In this document: positions 1 through 10,200 of the stretch, in pieces
Layout of the letters: each line of letters begins with the position of its first letter
Numbering within the stretch: position 1 is the stretch's first letter
NCBI RefSeq assembly: GCF_000368825.1
Contig: NZ_KB849717.1
Coordinates: forward strand, 300,726 to 364,725
Origin: Acinetobacter ursingii DSM 16037 = CIP 107286
Lineage (GTDB): Bacteria; Pseudomonadota; Gammaproteobacteria; Pseudomonadales; Moraxellaceae
DNA: 64,000 nucleotides
Direction of reading: 5' to 3'
Made by a program: the position numbers and the translations under genes
Notes under the pieces: generated by a model
Seen by the model: only the letters and a program-made list of their open reading frames with translations
Databases searched by the model: none
Told to the model about the DNA's origin: nothing

Positions 1-29
1 GTGCCATAAAATACTCCATATATTGATGT

Positions 30-1517
30 TTATAACATCATTTGGGGAGCAAAATATAACTTATAAGTGTTGTTCAAATTTCCTGATCCACCTCTAATAA
101 TGGTCTGATAACGACCACCCAACATAACAATCAATTTATCATCAAAGGCTTTTAAATTATCACCAATAGCAATACTTCTAAGTCTTGTTCTTGTCGTAAG
201 CTTTGGTGAATCCATATCATTACCATTAAATAACGGATTTAGTGCTTCAGGCTGATCATATTGGACTGGCTGATAAATATTGGTAGCTAGCTGACTTGCC
301 CAATCCATAAAATATGCATTACGGGTATTCTGTTGAAAAGCTGACGCAGACAGCACTAAGTTATGTTGAACAGAACCCGTATCCAATTTTCCTCGAATAC
401 CGACTTCCCCCGTATTCACCATATCCACACGTGCATTATCAAAACGATAGAAGGTAGAATCACCCGTGTTTGCATTTGTAAGTGTCACATTACCCAAGCT
501 ATTTTGTTCTTGACCATGACGAAAACCATAAGCAGCATAGGCCGTAATCGCATCGGTTAAATCATATTCAGCGCGGTAACTTCCAAAATAATCTTCTTCG
601 TTGGAATAAGACCATTTTTGTGCATAATTACTTGAACTATCAACAGGTGTCGGAATTGAGGTGATACCACTACCCAAAGTTACACTTGGACGCGTTGCTG
701 TTAAACGATTATTGCTATATCCCATATCTCCAGATAGACGCAAACGATCGCCACGGTAATCTAGCCCGACTGAGACAAGTCCCAAAGATTTTTCTTCATC
801 ATCAACTGGAGTATCACCTCCGTGATAGGCGGTGTTTACTCGAACACCAAACTGTTGATCCTCTCCCAAACGGCGTGAAATATCACTTGAAATATAGCCA
901 CCATTAAAGTCAGTGCCCACAGTTACACTGTTTAAAGGCTCATTGCCTGCACGTTTAGGTAATAAGTTAATTGCCCCGCCAATCCCCCCATTACTTGGCA
1001 TCGCTCCATTTAAAAATGAAGAAGCCCCTTTCAGCACTTCAACCCGCTCAAAAAGCTCTGTTGGAATATATTGACGTGGCAAGATCGAGTACAGTCCATT
1101 ATAGGCGGTATCATCTGAACCTAAATTAAAACCACGGATATAATAGTTTTCCTGAAAATTACCATAACCGCGTCCTACACGAACGCTTGGATCTGCCTTT
1201 AAAACGTCACCCACGCTTTTGGCTTGACGTTCCTGAATATATTGATTGGTATAACTGGTCAAGTTAAACGGCGTATCTAAATTTTTTTGATTACCAAAAA
1301 TTCCTACTCGTCCACCACTAGCCACCTGACCTCCTGCGTAGGCTTCCATAAGCCCTGTTGCAGAAGCATCTGCACTAGCAACCACACGAATAGTTTCCAA
1401 AGCAGTTGCGGGTTGACCATCCGACTCTGATTGCTGAGAAACCTGATCATCAGCATGGGTAATGATATAGCCTGATGCACAAGCCATCATCAAGACAAGC
1501 GGTTTAAGTTTGATCAT
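30..1517 (-). pseudogene. TonB-dependent siderophore receptor, truncated after about 495 residues
   Basis: Outer-membrane receptor that would import a ferric siderophore using TonB energy. The first 23 or so residues look like a signal peptide ending near THADDQ. A plug domain follows (about residues 70-200) with family-typical strings such as YYIRGFN, RVEVLKGASS and GGAINLLPKR, then the start of a beta barrel. Family members are usually 700-800 residues and end in an aromatic beta-strand. Here a TAA at 30-32 stops the frame, so the last barrel strands are missing. The frame after the stop (to the window edge) reads TSIYGVFYG, which may be continuing barrel sequence. The ATG at 1517 is chosen over an overlapping GTG at 1520 because GGA lies at a better distance. 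Iron regulation is suggested by a Fur-like site upstream. Family is confident; whether it is a true pseudogene cannot be settled at the window edge. Confidence 0.75.
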
Positions 1518-1550
1518 CACAATTCCACGAGTACAGTTTATAAAATTGCG

Positions 1551-1571
1551 ATGATACTAAATGAGAATAAA
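1551..1571 (-). promoter_or_regulatory. possible Fur box upstream of the siderophore receptor
   Basis: The plus strand reads ATGATACTAAATGAGAATAA about 35 bases upstream of the receptor start. It resembles overlapping NATWAT-type Fur hexamers but is not a close match to the 19-bp consensus. The support is mainly the position in front of an iron-uptake gene. Confidence 0.35.
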
Positions 1572-1683
1572 AATAATTTAAATAACTTTTCTCAAATACA
1601 GAATGTTTTTATTAATAGAACTTCACAATTCGATTGCAATTTTTCATGTAAAAAACTTCAATGTAATTTATTCATTATCAACA

Positions 1684-1764
1684 TTAGACTTCTTTTCATC
1701 ATTGTTTACACCCTCTTTATTTCCTCCCATAGGGCTAAATAAAAGAGACTGATGAAAAAGTCCA
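1684..1764 (-). repeat. palindromic intergenic repeat, copy A
   Basis: About 81 bases beginning TTAGACTTCTTTTCATC and ending GATGAAAAAGTCCA, so the two ends are inverted copies. A central hairpin runs from CTCTTTATTT through CCCATAGGG to AAATAAAAGAG. Read on the minus strand it aligns along its whole length with copy B at 39745-39826, for example CCCTATGGGAG then AAATAAAGAGGGT. It starts about 30 bases downstream of the stop codon of the LysE-family gene. Confidence 0.8.
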
Positions 1765-1794
1765 TGAGAAACATCATTTTTTTCTAAAGAATGT

Positions 1795-2415
1795 CTAAGA
1801 TGGAGTCAACATCAAAAGGCTTGCAAACCCCACAAAACTTAACCCAGAAAGATAGTAAAGCCATTTAGAATGGCTGCGTAAAGCGACCATCCAGCGCTCA
1901 TGTGATAATAATCTCAGCAAAAATAAATTCCAAATTAAAACTACCATCACCATCCACACTGAAATGGTAATTTTTTGATAAACATTAAATTTTTCAGAAA
2001 CGAGTAAGGTTAAGCTGCTATAAAAAAGGATATTTTTAGGATTAAGTAAACTGGATTGCAATCCAAGTAATAATTGTCTTAAAGCAGAAAAAGAAGAATA
2101 TTGAGATGATTCAGTTTGATAAATTTCAATCTTGGCATGCGCATGACGTAAACACAAAAATGACAGATAAAAGAGGTAACATGCACCTCCCCATTTTAAA
2201 TATTTCAAAGTCGAGTGATCTATTTTTCCAAGTAAGTACCAACTGGAAAAAACTACCCATAAAATTAAAGCATTTCCGAGAGCAATCCCTAAGCAGACCT
2301 GCTGTGCTGCCTTTTTATTTCGAGCAAGCAAAGTCGTTAAAATTAAAAAGAAATCTGGCCCAGGTGAGAGTAAAGCAACAAAATGAGTCACCGCAATCGC
2401 TAAAAAGAGTTCCAT
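1795..2415 (-). CDS. LysE/RhtB family amino-acid exporter
   Basis: Inner-membrane exporter of about 206 residues, the usual LysE/RhtB length. The N-terminus MELFLAIAVTHFVALLSPGPDFF carries the family's SPGPD motif in the first membrane helix. About six hydrophobic segments follow, and LNPKNILFY lies in the middle of the protein. Such proteins export amino acids or homoserine-lactone-like molecules; the substrate cannot be read from sequence. The ATG at 2415 is preferred to an in-frame TTG at 2421 because family members begin at this methionine. The AraC-type regulator gene lies just upstream on the same strand, an arrangement typical of a regulator controlling its exporter. Copy A of the palindromic repeat lies just past its stop. 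Confidence 0.9.
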   Translation of the reverse strand: MELFLAIAVTHFVALLSPGPDFFLILTTLLARNKKAAQQVCLGIALGNALILWVVFSSWYLLGKIDHSTLKYLKWGGACYLFYLSFLCLRHAHAKIEIYQTESSQYSSFSALRQLLLGLQSSLLNPKNILFYSSLTLLVSEKFNVYQKITISVWMVMVVLIWNLFLLRLLSHERWMVALRSHSKWLYYLSGLSFVGFASLLMLTPS

Positions 2416-2487
2416 AAACAATATTCGGTCAGATCAAAAATCGCAGCTTAGGCAAATGTCAAATCGTGTTCTTGTATAAAATTGCGT

Positions 2488-3312
2488 TTAAAAGCCACTC
2501 TGATATTGTTTTGGCGTTACGCCTGTTAAGCTTTTAAACACGCGATGGAAATGACTTTGATCACTAAAGCCCAAATCATAAGCGATATCGACGACTGAGC
2601 TCCCGCTTTTCAACCTGTCTCGCGCTTGATTAATTCTCAAATTGAGTTGAAAAGCATGAGGTGTCAGACCAAAGTTTCTTTTAAATAAACGAATAATCGC
2701 GTAACGGCTAATACCACTTTGTGCGGATAATTGCTCAAGTGAAAGAAAATGCTCGTACTGAACAATAAGATCAACTAAATGTTTTAGATGTTGCTGAAGA
2801 TAAAGTTTTTCCTCTACTTGCTTTAATTGTAATGATGGAAAAATAATCTGCGTAAGTGTTTCAACCAAAGATTGCTCTTTTTCTAAAATGGTTCGTCCTG
2901 GATCAAATAAAGTATCATTCAACTGACAAAAATGCTGATAAATTTCAGGCTTTTTGATAATTTCTGGCACTAACTCAGGGATCTGGTTGCAAATACACTC
3001 TGTAACGGATTCTTCTAATAATTGCTTAAGCCAATCCAGATCAAGATGCATCATCTGATAACTCCACGCCTGATCTGGCAATGGATTACACGCGTGTTCA
3101 ATATATGCAGGAATACAAACAATTGAACCCGCTTCAATATTCTCTGTCGTATGTAAATAGCTACTGAAGCGGCTTTGCCCCTGATCTACAGCACCAATTG
3201 AAAAAGTCGGATGACTATGCGCTTTATAGCAAATACGACTTTGACATGCCTTACGTGTTTCCACATAAGGCATGCGAGGATCACTCCAGAATGCGATATC
3301 TGAGTGAGACAT
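2488..3312 (-). CDS. AraC-family transcriptional regulator
   Basis: DNA-binding regulator of about 274 residues. The N-terminal part (to about residue 160) has the cupin-like AraC ligand-binding pattern, including HSHPTFSIGAVDQG and an IPAYIEHACNP segment. The C-terminal 100 residues form the double helix-turn-helix: LEQLSAQSGISRYAIIRLFK, then VDIAYDLGFSDQSHFHRVFK and GVTPKQYQ. It probably senses an amino-acid-like ligand and switches on the LysE-type exporter immediately downstream; this is inferred from gene order. ATG 3312 is chosen over TTG 3318. There is no clear terminator between it and the exporter, so co-transcription is possible. Confidence 0.9.
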   Translation of the reverse strand: MSHSDIAFWSDPRMPYVETRKACQSRICYKAHSHPTFSIGAVDQGQSRFSSYLHTTENIEAGSIVCIPAYIEHACNPLPDQAWSYQMMHLDLDWLKQLLEESVTECICNQIPELVPEIIKKPEIYQHFCQLNDTLFDPGRTILEKEQSLVETLTQIIFPSLQLKQVEEKLYLQQHLKHLVDLIVQYEHFLSLEQLSAQSGISRYAIIRLFKRNFGLTPHAFQLNLRINQARDRLKSGSSVVDIAYDLGFSDQSHFHRVFKSLTGVTPKQYQSGF

Positions 3313-3332
3313 ACTCAATTTCTGTATAAATA

Positions 3333-3818
3333 TTATTGAGCCAATGCTTTTTCAATATCTTCTTCTATACTCTCAGGTTTCGTGGTGGGTGCATAACGAT
3401 TCAGCACTTTACCATCCTTACTAACAAGGAATTTGGTAAAATTCCATTTAATGCTTTCGCTACCCAAAATGCCTTTGGCTTCACGCGTCAGATAGCGAAA
3501 AATGGCATGTGCTTCAGGGCCTTTGACATCCACTTTAGCAAACATAGGAAAATCAACTCCATAGTTTCGCTGACAAAAAGCTCCAATTTCATCATTCGAA
3601 CCTGGATCCTGCCCCCCAAATTGATTACAAGGAAAACCTAGTACCTCAAAGCCTCGATCTTTATATTTTTCGTATACTTTTTCTAAGCCCGCAAATTGTG
3701 GTGTGAAGCCACATTTACTTGCAGTATTGACAATTAAAAGCACTTTGCCCTCATAGTCAGACATCTGCTTAGTGTCACCCTCTAATAATTCAGCTTCAAA
3801 CTGATAAAGACTCGTCAT
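3333..3818 (-). CDS. glutathione peroxidase family protein (thiol peroxidase)
   Basis: Cytoplasmic peroxidase of 161 residues that reduces hydrogen peroxide and organic hydroperoxides. The catalytic cysteine lies in [11 protein letters not shown] (about residue 36). The expected glutamine is in [12 protein letters not shown] and the tryptophan-asparagine pair in KWNFTKFLV. It has cysteine, not selenocysteine, and the second cysteine of FPCNQF is the usual thioredoxin-dependent resolving residue, so thioredoxin is the more likely reductant despite the family name. Its ATG overlaps the stop of msrB by four bases (ATGA), which indicates translational coupling. The pair forms a small oxidative-damage operon. 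Confidence 0.93.
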   Translation of the reverse strand: MTSLYQFEAELLEGDTKQMSDYEGKVLLIVNTASKCGFTPQFAGLEKVYEKYKDRGFEVLGFPCNQFGGQDPGSNDEIGAFCQRNYGVDFPMFAKVDVKGPEAHAIFRYLTREAKGILGSESIKWNFTKFLVSKDGKVLNRYAPTTKPESIEEDIEKALAQ

Positions 3819-4234
3819 GGATAAGTTTCCTCATCATTCTTTTCGTTGGTTTTTAGTTGTAATGAAGCCGAATTTACGCAGTAACGTAGTCCTGTCGGCT
3901 GTGGTCCATCTTCAAATACATGTCCTAAATGCGCATCGCAATTATGGCAAATAATTTCTGTACGTGTCATACCATGGGTTGAGTCTTCCTGTTCATCAAT
4001 CGCGCCTGCATTGACAGGTCGATAAAAGCTAGGCCAGCCACTACCACTGTCATACTTGGTGTCCGATGTAAAAAGCTCGGTACCACAACAACGACAAACA
4101 TACGTTCCTTGCTGCTTGGTGTTCCAATATTGCCCGGTAAAAGCAGGTTCAGTGCCTTTTTGTCGCGTAATTCGGTACTCTTCTGGTGATAACTCTCTTT
4201 GCCATTCTCGTTCTGTTTTATTGAGTTTTCCCAT
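3815..4234 (-). CDS. msrB: peptide-methionine (R)-S-oxide reductase MsrB
   Basis: Repairs oxidised methionine in proteins by reducing the R epimer of methionine sulfoxide. All family marks are present: two zinc CxxC pairs (CRCCG and [10 protein letters not shown]), [15 protein letters not shown] and the catalytic cysteine in RYCVNSASL near the C-terminus. ATG 4234 is chosen because AGGGA sits seven bases upstream; in-frame ATGs at 4240 and 4252 lack a suitable ribosome binding site. It overlaps gpx by four bases. The region to 4462 separates it from the divergent aminotransferase and presumably holds both promoters. Confidence 0.95.
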   Translation of the reverse strand: MGKLNKTEREWQRELSPEEYRITRQKGTEPAFTGQYWNTKQQGTYVCRCCGTELFTSDTKYDSGSGWPSFYRPVNAGAIDEQEDSTHGMTRTEIICHNCDAHLGHVFEDGPQPTGLRYCVNSASLQLKTNEKNDEETYP

Positions 4235-4402
4235 GACCATTTCCCTATTCATCTAACTGTTTAAATAGAATAATTCTATATTTACGTGATTCATTCTAAA
4301 ATTTCTAGTCTTTACTTCACAAATTACAAAACACTTATAATTCTCATAAAAGCAAAAAGTAAGCAAAATAATAAAACAAGGTGAGCATTTTATTTTCTAA
4401 TA

Positions 4403-4429
4403 TTGCTTTTTTGTGAGCATAAATATGAT
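4403..4429 (+). promoter_or_regulatory. possible promoter of the aminotransferase gene, flanked by a GTGAGCAT direct repeat
   Basis: TTGCTT (4403-4408) and TATGAT (4424-4429) resemble -35 and -10 boxes with a short 15-base spacer. The octamer GTGAGCAT occurs at 4381-4388 and again at 4413-4420, 32 bases apart, about three DNA turns. Both assignments are by eye. Confidence 0.35.
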
Positions 4430-4462
4430 AGGCTTAGCGCTATTCTTGCTCAGGATTAAAAA

Positions 4463-5893
4463 ATGTCGCAGAAAAAAAGCGTTATTTTTAAAAATCTACT
4501 GCCCGTGATCAAACAATATCAACTGGCAGGATTTACGCATGAAAAGATTGTTGCCTTACTTCGAGATCAACATGACCTTGATCTGGTAACAACCGAAACA
4601 TTTAAAAGTTATTTATATCGTTATGCAAAAGTGACCCCTACTCCTTCTGAGAGCCCCAAAATGAACACAACACATCAAACGCCACGAGAAATTAAAAAAT
4701 CGTCTAAGCTTGAGCATGTTTGCTACGACATTCGTGGACCTGTGTTACGAGCGGCCAATGAGATGGAAGAACAAGGCCACAAAATTATTAAACTGAATAT
4801 TGGTAACCCCGCCCCTTTTGGCTTTGAAGCACCACAAGAAATCATTAATGATGTTGCACTAAATTTACCCAATGCCATTGGTTATACTGACTCAAAAGGG
4901 ATATTTCCTGCCCGTAAAGCAATTTGCCAGTATTATCAACAAAAAGGCATTCGCGATATGCATGTCAATGACGTGTATGTTGGTAATGGTGTATCTGAAC
5001 TCATTGTTATGGCTATGCAAGGTCTGCTCGATGATGGCGACGAAATGCTAGTGCCAATGCCTGACTACCCTTTATGGACAGCAGCAGTGAATTTGTCTGG
5101 CGGCACAGCGATTCACTATAAATGTGATGAAGAAAATAGTTGGTATCCAGATATTGTGGATATGGAAAGTAAAATCACGCCGAATACACGCGGGATTGTG
5201 GTGATTAATCCCAACAATCCGACAGGTTCGGTGTACCCGCGCCATGTCTTAGAGCAAATTGTCGCTTTGGCGAAAAAGCATGATCTGATTTTATTTGCCG
5301 ATGAAATCTACGACAAAATTATTTATGACGGTATTGAACACGTCGCCTTAGCTGCTTTAGCAGGCGATCAATTGTGTATTTCGTTTAATGGACTGTCAAA
5401 GTCGTATCGTATCGCAGGCTATCGCTCGGGCTGGATGGCCATTACAGGCGATAAATCCCGCGCCAAAGATTATATCGAAGGTCTAGATATGTTGGCATCC
5501 ATGCGTTTATGTGCCAATCATCAAGCTCAATATGCGATTCAGACTGCGCTTGGCGGTTACCAGTCTATTAATGACTTGATTCGACCAAGTGGTCGCTTAT
5601 ATGAACAACGCAATATTGCTTGGGAAATGCTCAATGAAATTCCAGGAGTTAGTTGTGTCAAACCTGAAGGTGCGATGTATTGTTTCCCAAAACTTGATCC
5701 CAATATGTATCACGTTGAAGATGATGAACAACTGATGCTGGACTTTTTACGTGCAGAGAAAGTTCTTTTGGTGCAAGGAACAGGCTTTAACTGGCAAACG
5801 CCTGATCATTTCCGTTTAGTGTTTTTACCTGCGGAAAATGAACTACGCGAAGCCATTACCCGTTTAGGTCGTTTCTTAGCCACAAAGCGTTAA
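4463..5893 (+). CDS. PLP-dependent class I/II aminotransferase (AlaA-like) with an extra N-terminal domain
   Basis: Residues from about 75 to 476 form an aminotransferase most like AlaA (glutamate-pyruvate aminotransferase). It has IGNPAPFGF, NPNNPTGSVYP, the PLP-contacting DEIYDKIIYD and the lysine region FNGLSKSYRIAGYRSGW. AlaA proteins are about 405 residues; this one is 476. The extra first 60 or so residues (LLPVIKQYQLAGFTHEKIVA onward, then TTETFKSYLYRYAK) look like a small helix-turn-helix unit of the kind seen in TraK/MobC-like proteins. A linker rich in threonine, proline and serine joins the two. The ATG has AGGA seven bases upstream, so the extension is translated as drawn. Aminotransferase activity is confident, amino-acid specificity is not. 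Confidence 0.88.
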   Translation: MSQKKSVIFKNLLPVIKQYQLAGFTHEKIVALLRDQHDLDLVTTETFKSYLYRYAKVTPTPSESPKMNTTHQTPREIKKSSKLEHVCYDIRGPVLRAANEMEEQGHKIIKLNIGNPAPFGFEAPQEIINDVALNLPNAIGYTDSKGIFPARKAICQYYQQKGIRDMHVNDVYVGNGVSELIVMAMQGLLDDGDEMLVPMPDYPLWTAAVNLSGGTAIHYKCDEENSWYPDIVDMESKITPNTRGIVVINPNNPTGSVYPRHVLEQIVALAKKHDLILFADEIYDKIIYDGIEHVALAALAGDQLCISFNGLSKSYRIAGYRSGWMAITGDKSRAKDYIEGLDMLASMRLCANHQAQYAIQTALGGYQSINDLIRPSGRLYEQRNIAWEMLNEIPGVSCVKPEGAMYCFPKLDPNMYHVEDDEQLMLDFLRAEKVLLVQGTGFNWQTPDHFRLVFLPAENELREAITRLGRFLATKR

Positions 5894-5948
5894 TTATGAC
5901 TACATAATAATTTGCCAATGACTTAGGTGTTTAAAAAATCATAAATTA

Positions 5949-7076
<1,128 letters not shown>

Positions 7077-7101
7077 TCTGCTGTTTTTCAGCTATGATTT
7101 G

Positions 7102-7138
7102 AAAAGAAGCTCAACTTCCCATATTGAGCTTCTTTTTA
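7102..7138 (+). terminator. rho-independent terminator after ansB
   Basis: GAAGCTCAA (7106-7114) pairs with TTGAGCTTC (7124-7132), extended by A/T pairs, and TTTTT follows. Confidence 0.85.
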
Positions 7139-7262
7139 CATTGTATTTCCCATAAAAAGTGATTATGTTTTTATTGGAAAAATAATAGACAACGGCTCAA
7201 CTCAGAGCATGTTAAACTACTGGCACCTTATATTCATCGACGGACTTGGTCAGGATCGTGTT

Positions 7263-10200
7263 ATGCAGTTTGTTCATCTTGGTATTCATACAGAGTTTTC
7301 GATTACCGAATCAATTGTGCGGATACCTGATCTGATCAAAGCTGCGGTCAATGAAAGTATGCCTGCTTTGGCATTAACCGATCTTTCCAATTTACATGCT
7401 GCGGTCAAGTTTTATGAGAGTTGTCTCTCTAAAGGGATTAAACCAATTTTGGGCAGCGAAATTCGTCTGAATGATGCTGAACATCGCGTTACCCTGCTTG
7501 CCATGACCAATGATGGCTGGCGTAGTCTGACTGAAATTGTGTCACGTGGTTTTATCGAAGGCCAGCAACTTAGTATTCCTTGTGTACAAAAAGAATGGGT
7601 TTTACAGCAACATCAAGACATGATTGTGCTATTAGGGCAACATAGTGACGTTGGTAAAATGCTGTGTTCTTCCAATCCACAAAAAGCTGAAGCTTTACTT
7701 GAAGCCTGGCAAGAAAAATTTGGTAATCGGGTTTATCTTGCTCTCACCCGTACCGATCGTGCTGGTGAAGAAGATTATATTCAGGAAGCGGTTAAACTCG
7801 CTGCAAAATACCATGTCGGAGTCGTGGCTCACAATGACGTTCACTTTATTGAAAGTGATGACTTTGAAGCGCATGAAGCGCGTGTCTGTATCGCCGATGG
7901 TTATGTTCTGGCAGATGATCGCCGCCCAAGAAACTATAGTCCAGCACAATATTTTAAAACAGCCGAAGAAATGGCTGAATTATTCTCAGACATTCCCAGC
8001 GCTTTAGACAATACCTATTATATTGCTCAGCGTTGTAATGTCAGTTTACAACTGGGTACTTACTTTTTGCCTGATTATCCGATTCCAGAAGGCTTTACCA
8101 TTGATACCTACTTTGAGCATTTATCCAAAGTCGGTTTAGAAGAACGTCTGGAATTACTCTATCCTGTTGCCGAACGTGATGAAGACTGGAATGAGATTCG
8201 TAAACCCTACGATGAACGTATCAAATATGAAGTTGATATTATTCTAAAAATGGGCTTCCCGGGTTACTTTCTGATCGTGATGGACTTCATTCAATGGGCC
8301 AAAAATAACGGCGTACCTGTTGGCCCAGGACGGGGTTCGGGTGCGGGCTCATTGGTGGCGTATAGTTTAAAAATTACCGATCTTGACCCCCTACGCTACG
8401 ATCTACTATTTGAGCGTTTCTTAAACCCAGAACGTGTATCAATGCCCGACTTTGATGTCGATTTTTGTATTGCAGGTCGTGACCGCGTGATTGATTATGT
8501 ATCGCGTACTTATGGACGTGAAGCCGTGTCCCAGATTGCAACCTTTGGTACGATGGCGGCCAAAGGTGCAATCCGAGACGTAGCGCGGGTTTTGGGTAAA
8601 TCCTATGGTTTGGCCGATCGTATCTCCAAAATGGTGCCGACCAAACCTTTAGGTGTCGATCTAAAGCAAGCCATTGACATGGAACCGCAGCTCAAGGACA
8701 TCGTCACCAATCCCTCTAATCCAGATAATGATGATGCCAGTGAAATTTGGGATATGGCACTCAAACTGGAAGGGATTACCCGTAATACAGGTAAACACGC
8801 AGGTGGCGTGGTGATTGCGCCGGGTAAAATCACAGATTATTCGGCCGTCATGTGTGAAGCAGATGGAACCAGCCGTGTTGCGCAATTTGATAAAGATGAC
8901 GTTGAAGCCGCAGGCTTGGTCAAATTCGACTTTTTGGGTTTACGTAACCTGACCGTGATTGAAGACGCGATTCAAAATATTAATAAACGTAGCGATGTCA
9001 AAGAGCCGCTGGCGATTGAACGTGTTCCACTTGATGATGTCGATGCCTATAAAGTCTTCGCAGATGCAAATACGACAGCGGTGTTCCAGTTTGAATCCGT
9101 CGGTATGAAGCGCATGCTCAAAGAAGCACGCCCAAGTAAATTTGAAGAAATTATTGCCTTTGTATCTTTGTATCGTCCCGGTCCGATGGATCTGATTCCT
9201 GACTTTATTCACCGTATGCATGGTGGCGAGTTTGAATATTTGCATCCATTACTCGAAAGTGTACTCGAACCGACTTACGGCATTATGGTGTATCAGGAAC
9301 AGGTGATGCAGGCGGCACAGTTCTGTGCAGGGTATACACTTGGTGGCGCAGACTTGCTGCGTCGAGCGATGGGGAAAAAGAAACCTGAAGAAATGGTGAA
9401 ACAACGCCAGATCTTTATCGAAGGTGCTGCCCAAAAAGATATTGATGAAGCCACAGCCAACCATATCTTTGACTATATGGAAAAGTTTGCAGGCTATGGT
9501 TTTAACAAATCGCATGCTGCGGCTTATGCTCTCGTCGCCTATCATACTGCGTGGTTAAAAGCACATTATCCTGCTGAATTTATGGCCGCGGTGATGTCAT
9601 CAGAAATGCAAAACACCGACAACGTGGTGTTTTTGATTGATGACTGCCGTAGTAATGGTCTAGACGTTTTGCCGCCTTCTGTGAATATGTCGATTTATCG
9701 CTTCCATGCCAGTGACGAAAAAACCGTGGTCTATGGTTTAGGTGCGATCAAAGGCGTAGGCGAACAAGCCATGCAATCCGTGATCGACTCGCGTGAAAAA
9801 GACGGCCCTTATACCGACCTGTTTGATTTTTGCCATCGAATTGATCTGAAAAAAATCAATAAACGTACTCTTGAAGCGTTAATTCGTGCAGGTGCACTAG
9901 ACTGTTTAGGTATTGAACGCTCCAGTTTAATGGCACAATTGCCTGAAGCCGTACAGGCGGCGGAACAAGCGCGACAAAACCGTGAAACTGGAATTATGGA
10001 TTTGTTTGGTGAAGTTGAAGAAGTTCAACGTAAACCTGCTAAACCCGTAAAACCATGGTCAGATGAGGTTCGGCTTAAAGGTGAAAAAGATATACTGGGC
10101 TTATATTTAACTGGCCATCCAATTGATGTGTATCGTTCAGAGTTAAAAGCGTTTATTCCACTTAAAATTAACGAGTTGACCCCGACGCGTCGGGGTCAAA

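Noticed and set aside
52..75. Possible insertion-sequence end at the receptor truncation
   Set aside because: No inverted terminal repeat or duplication can be judged this near the window edge.
1551..1742. Plus-strand open frame upstream of the receptor gene
   Set aside because: AT-rich, overlaps the palindromic repeat and Fur-like site, no family resemblance.
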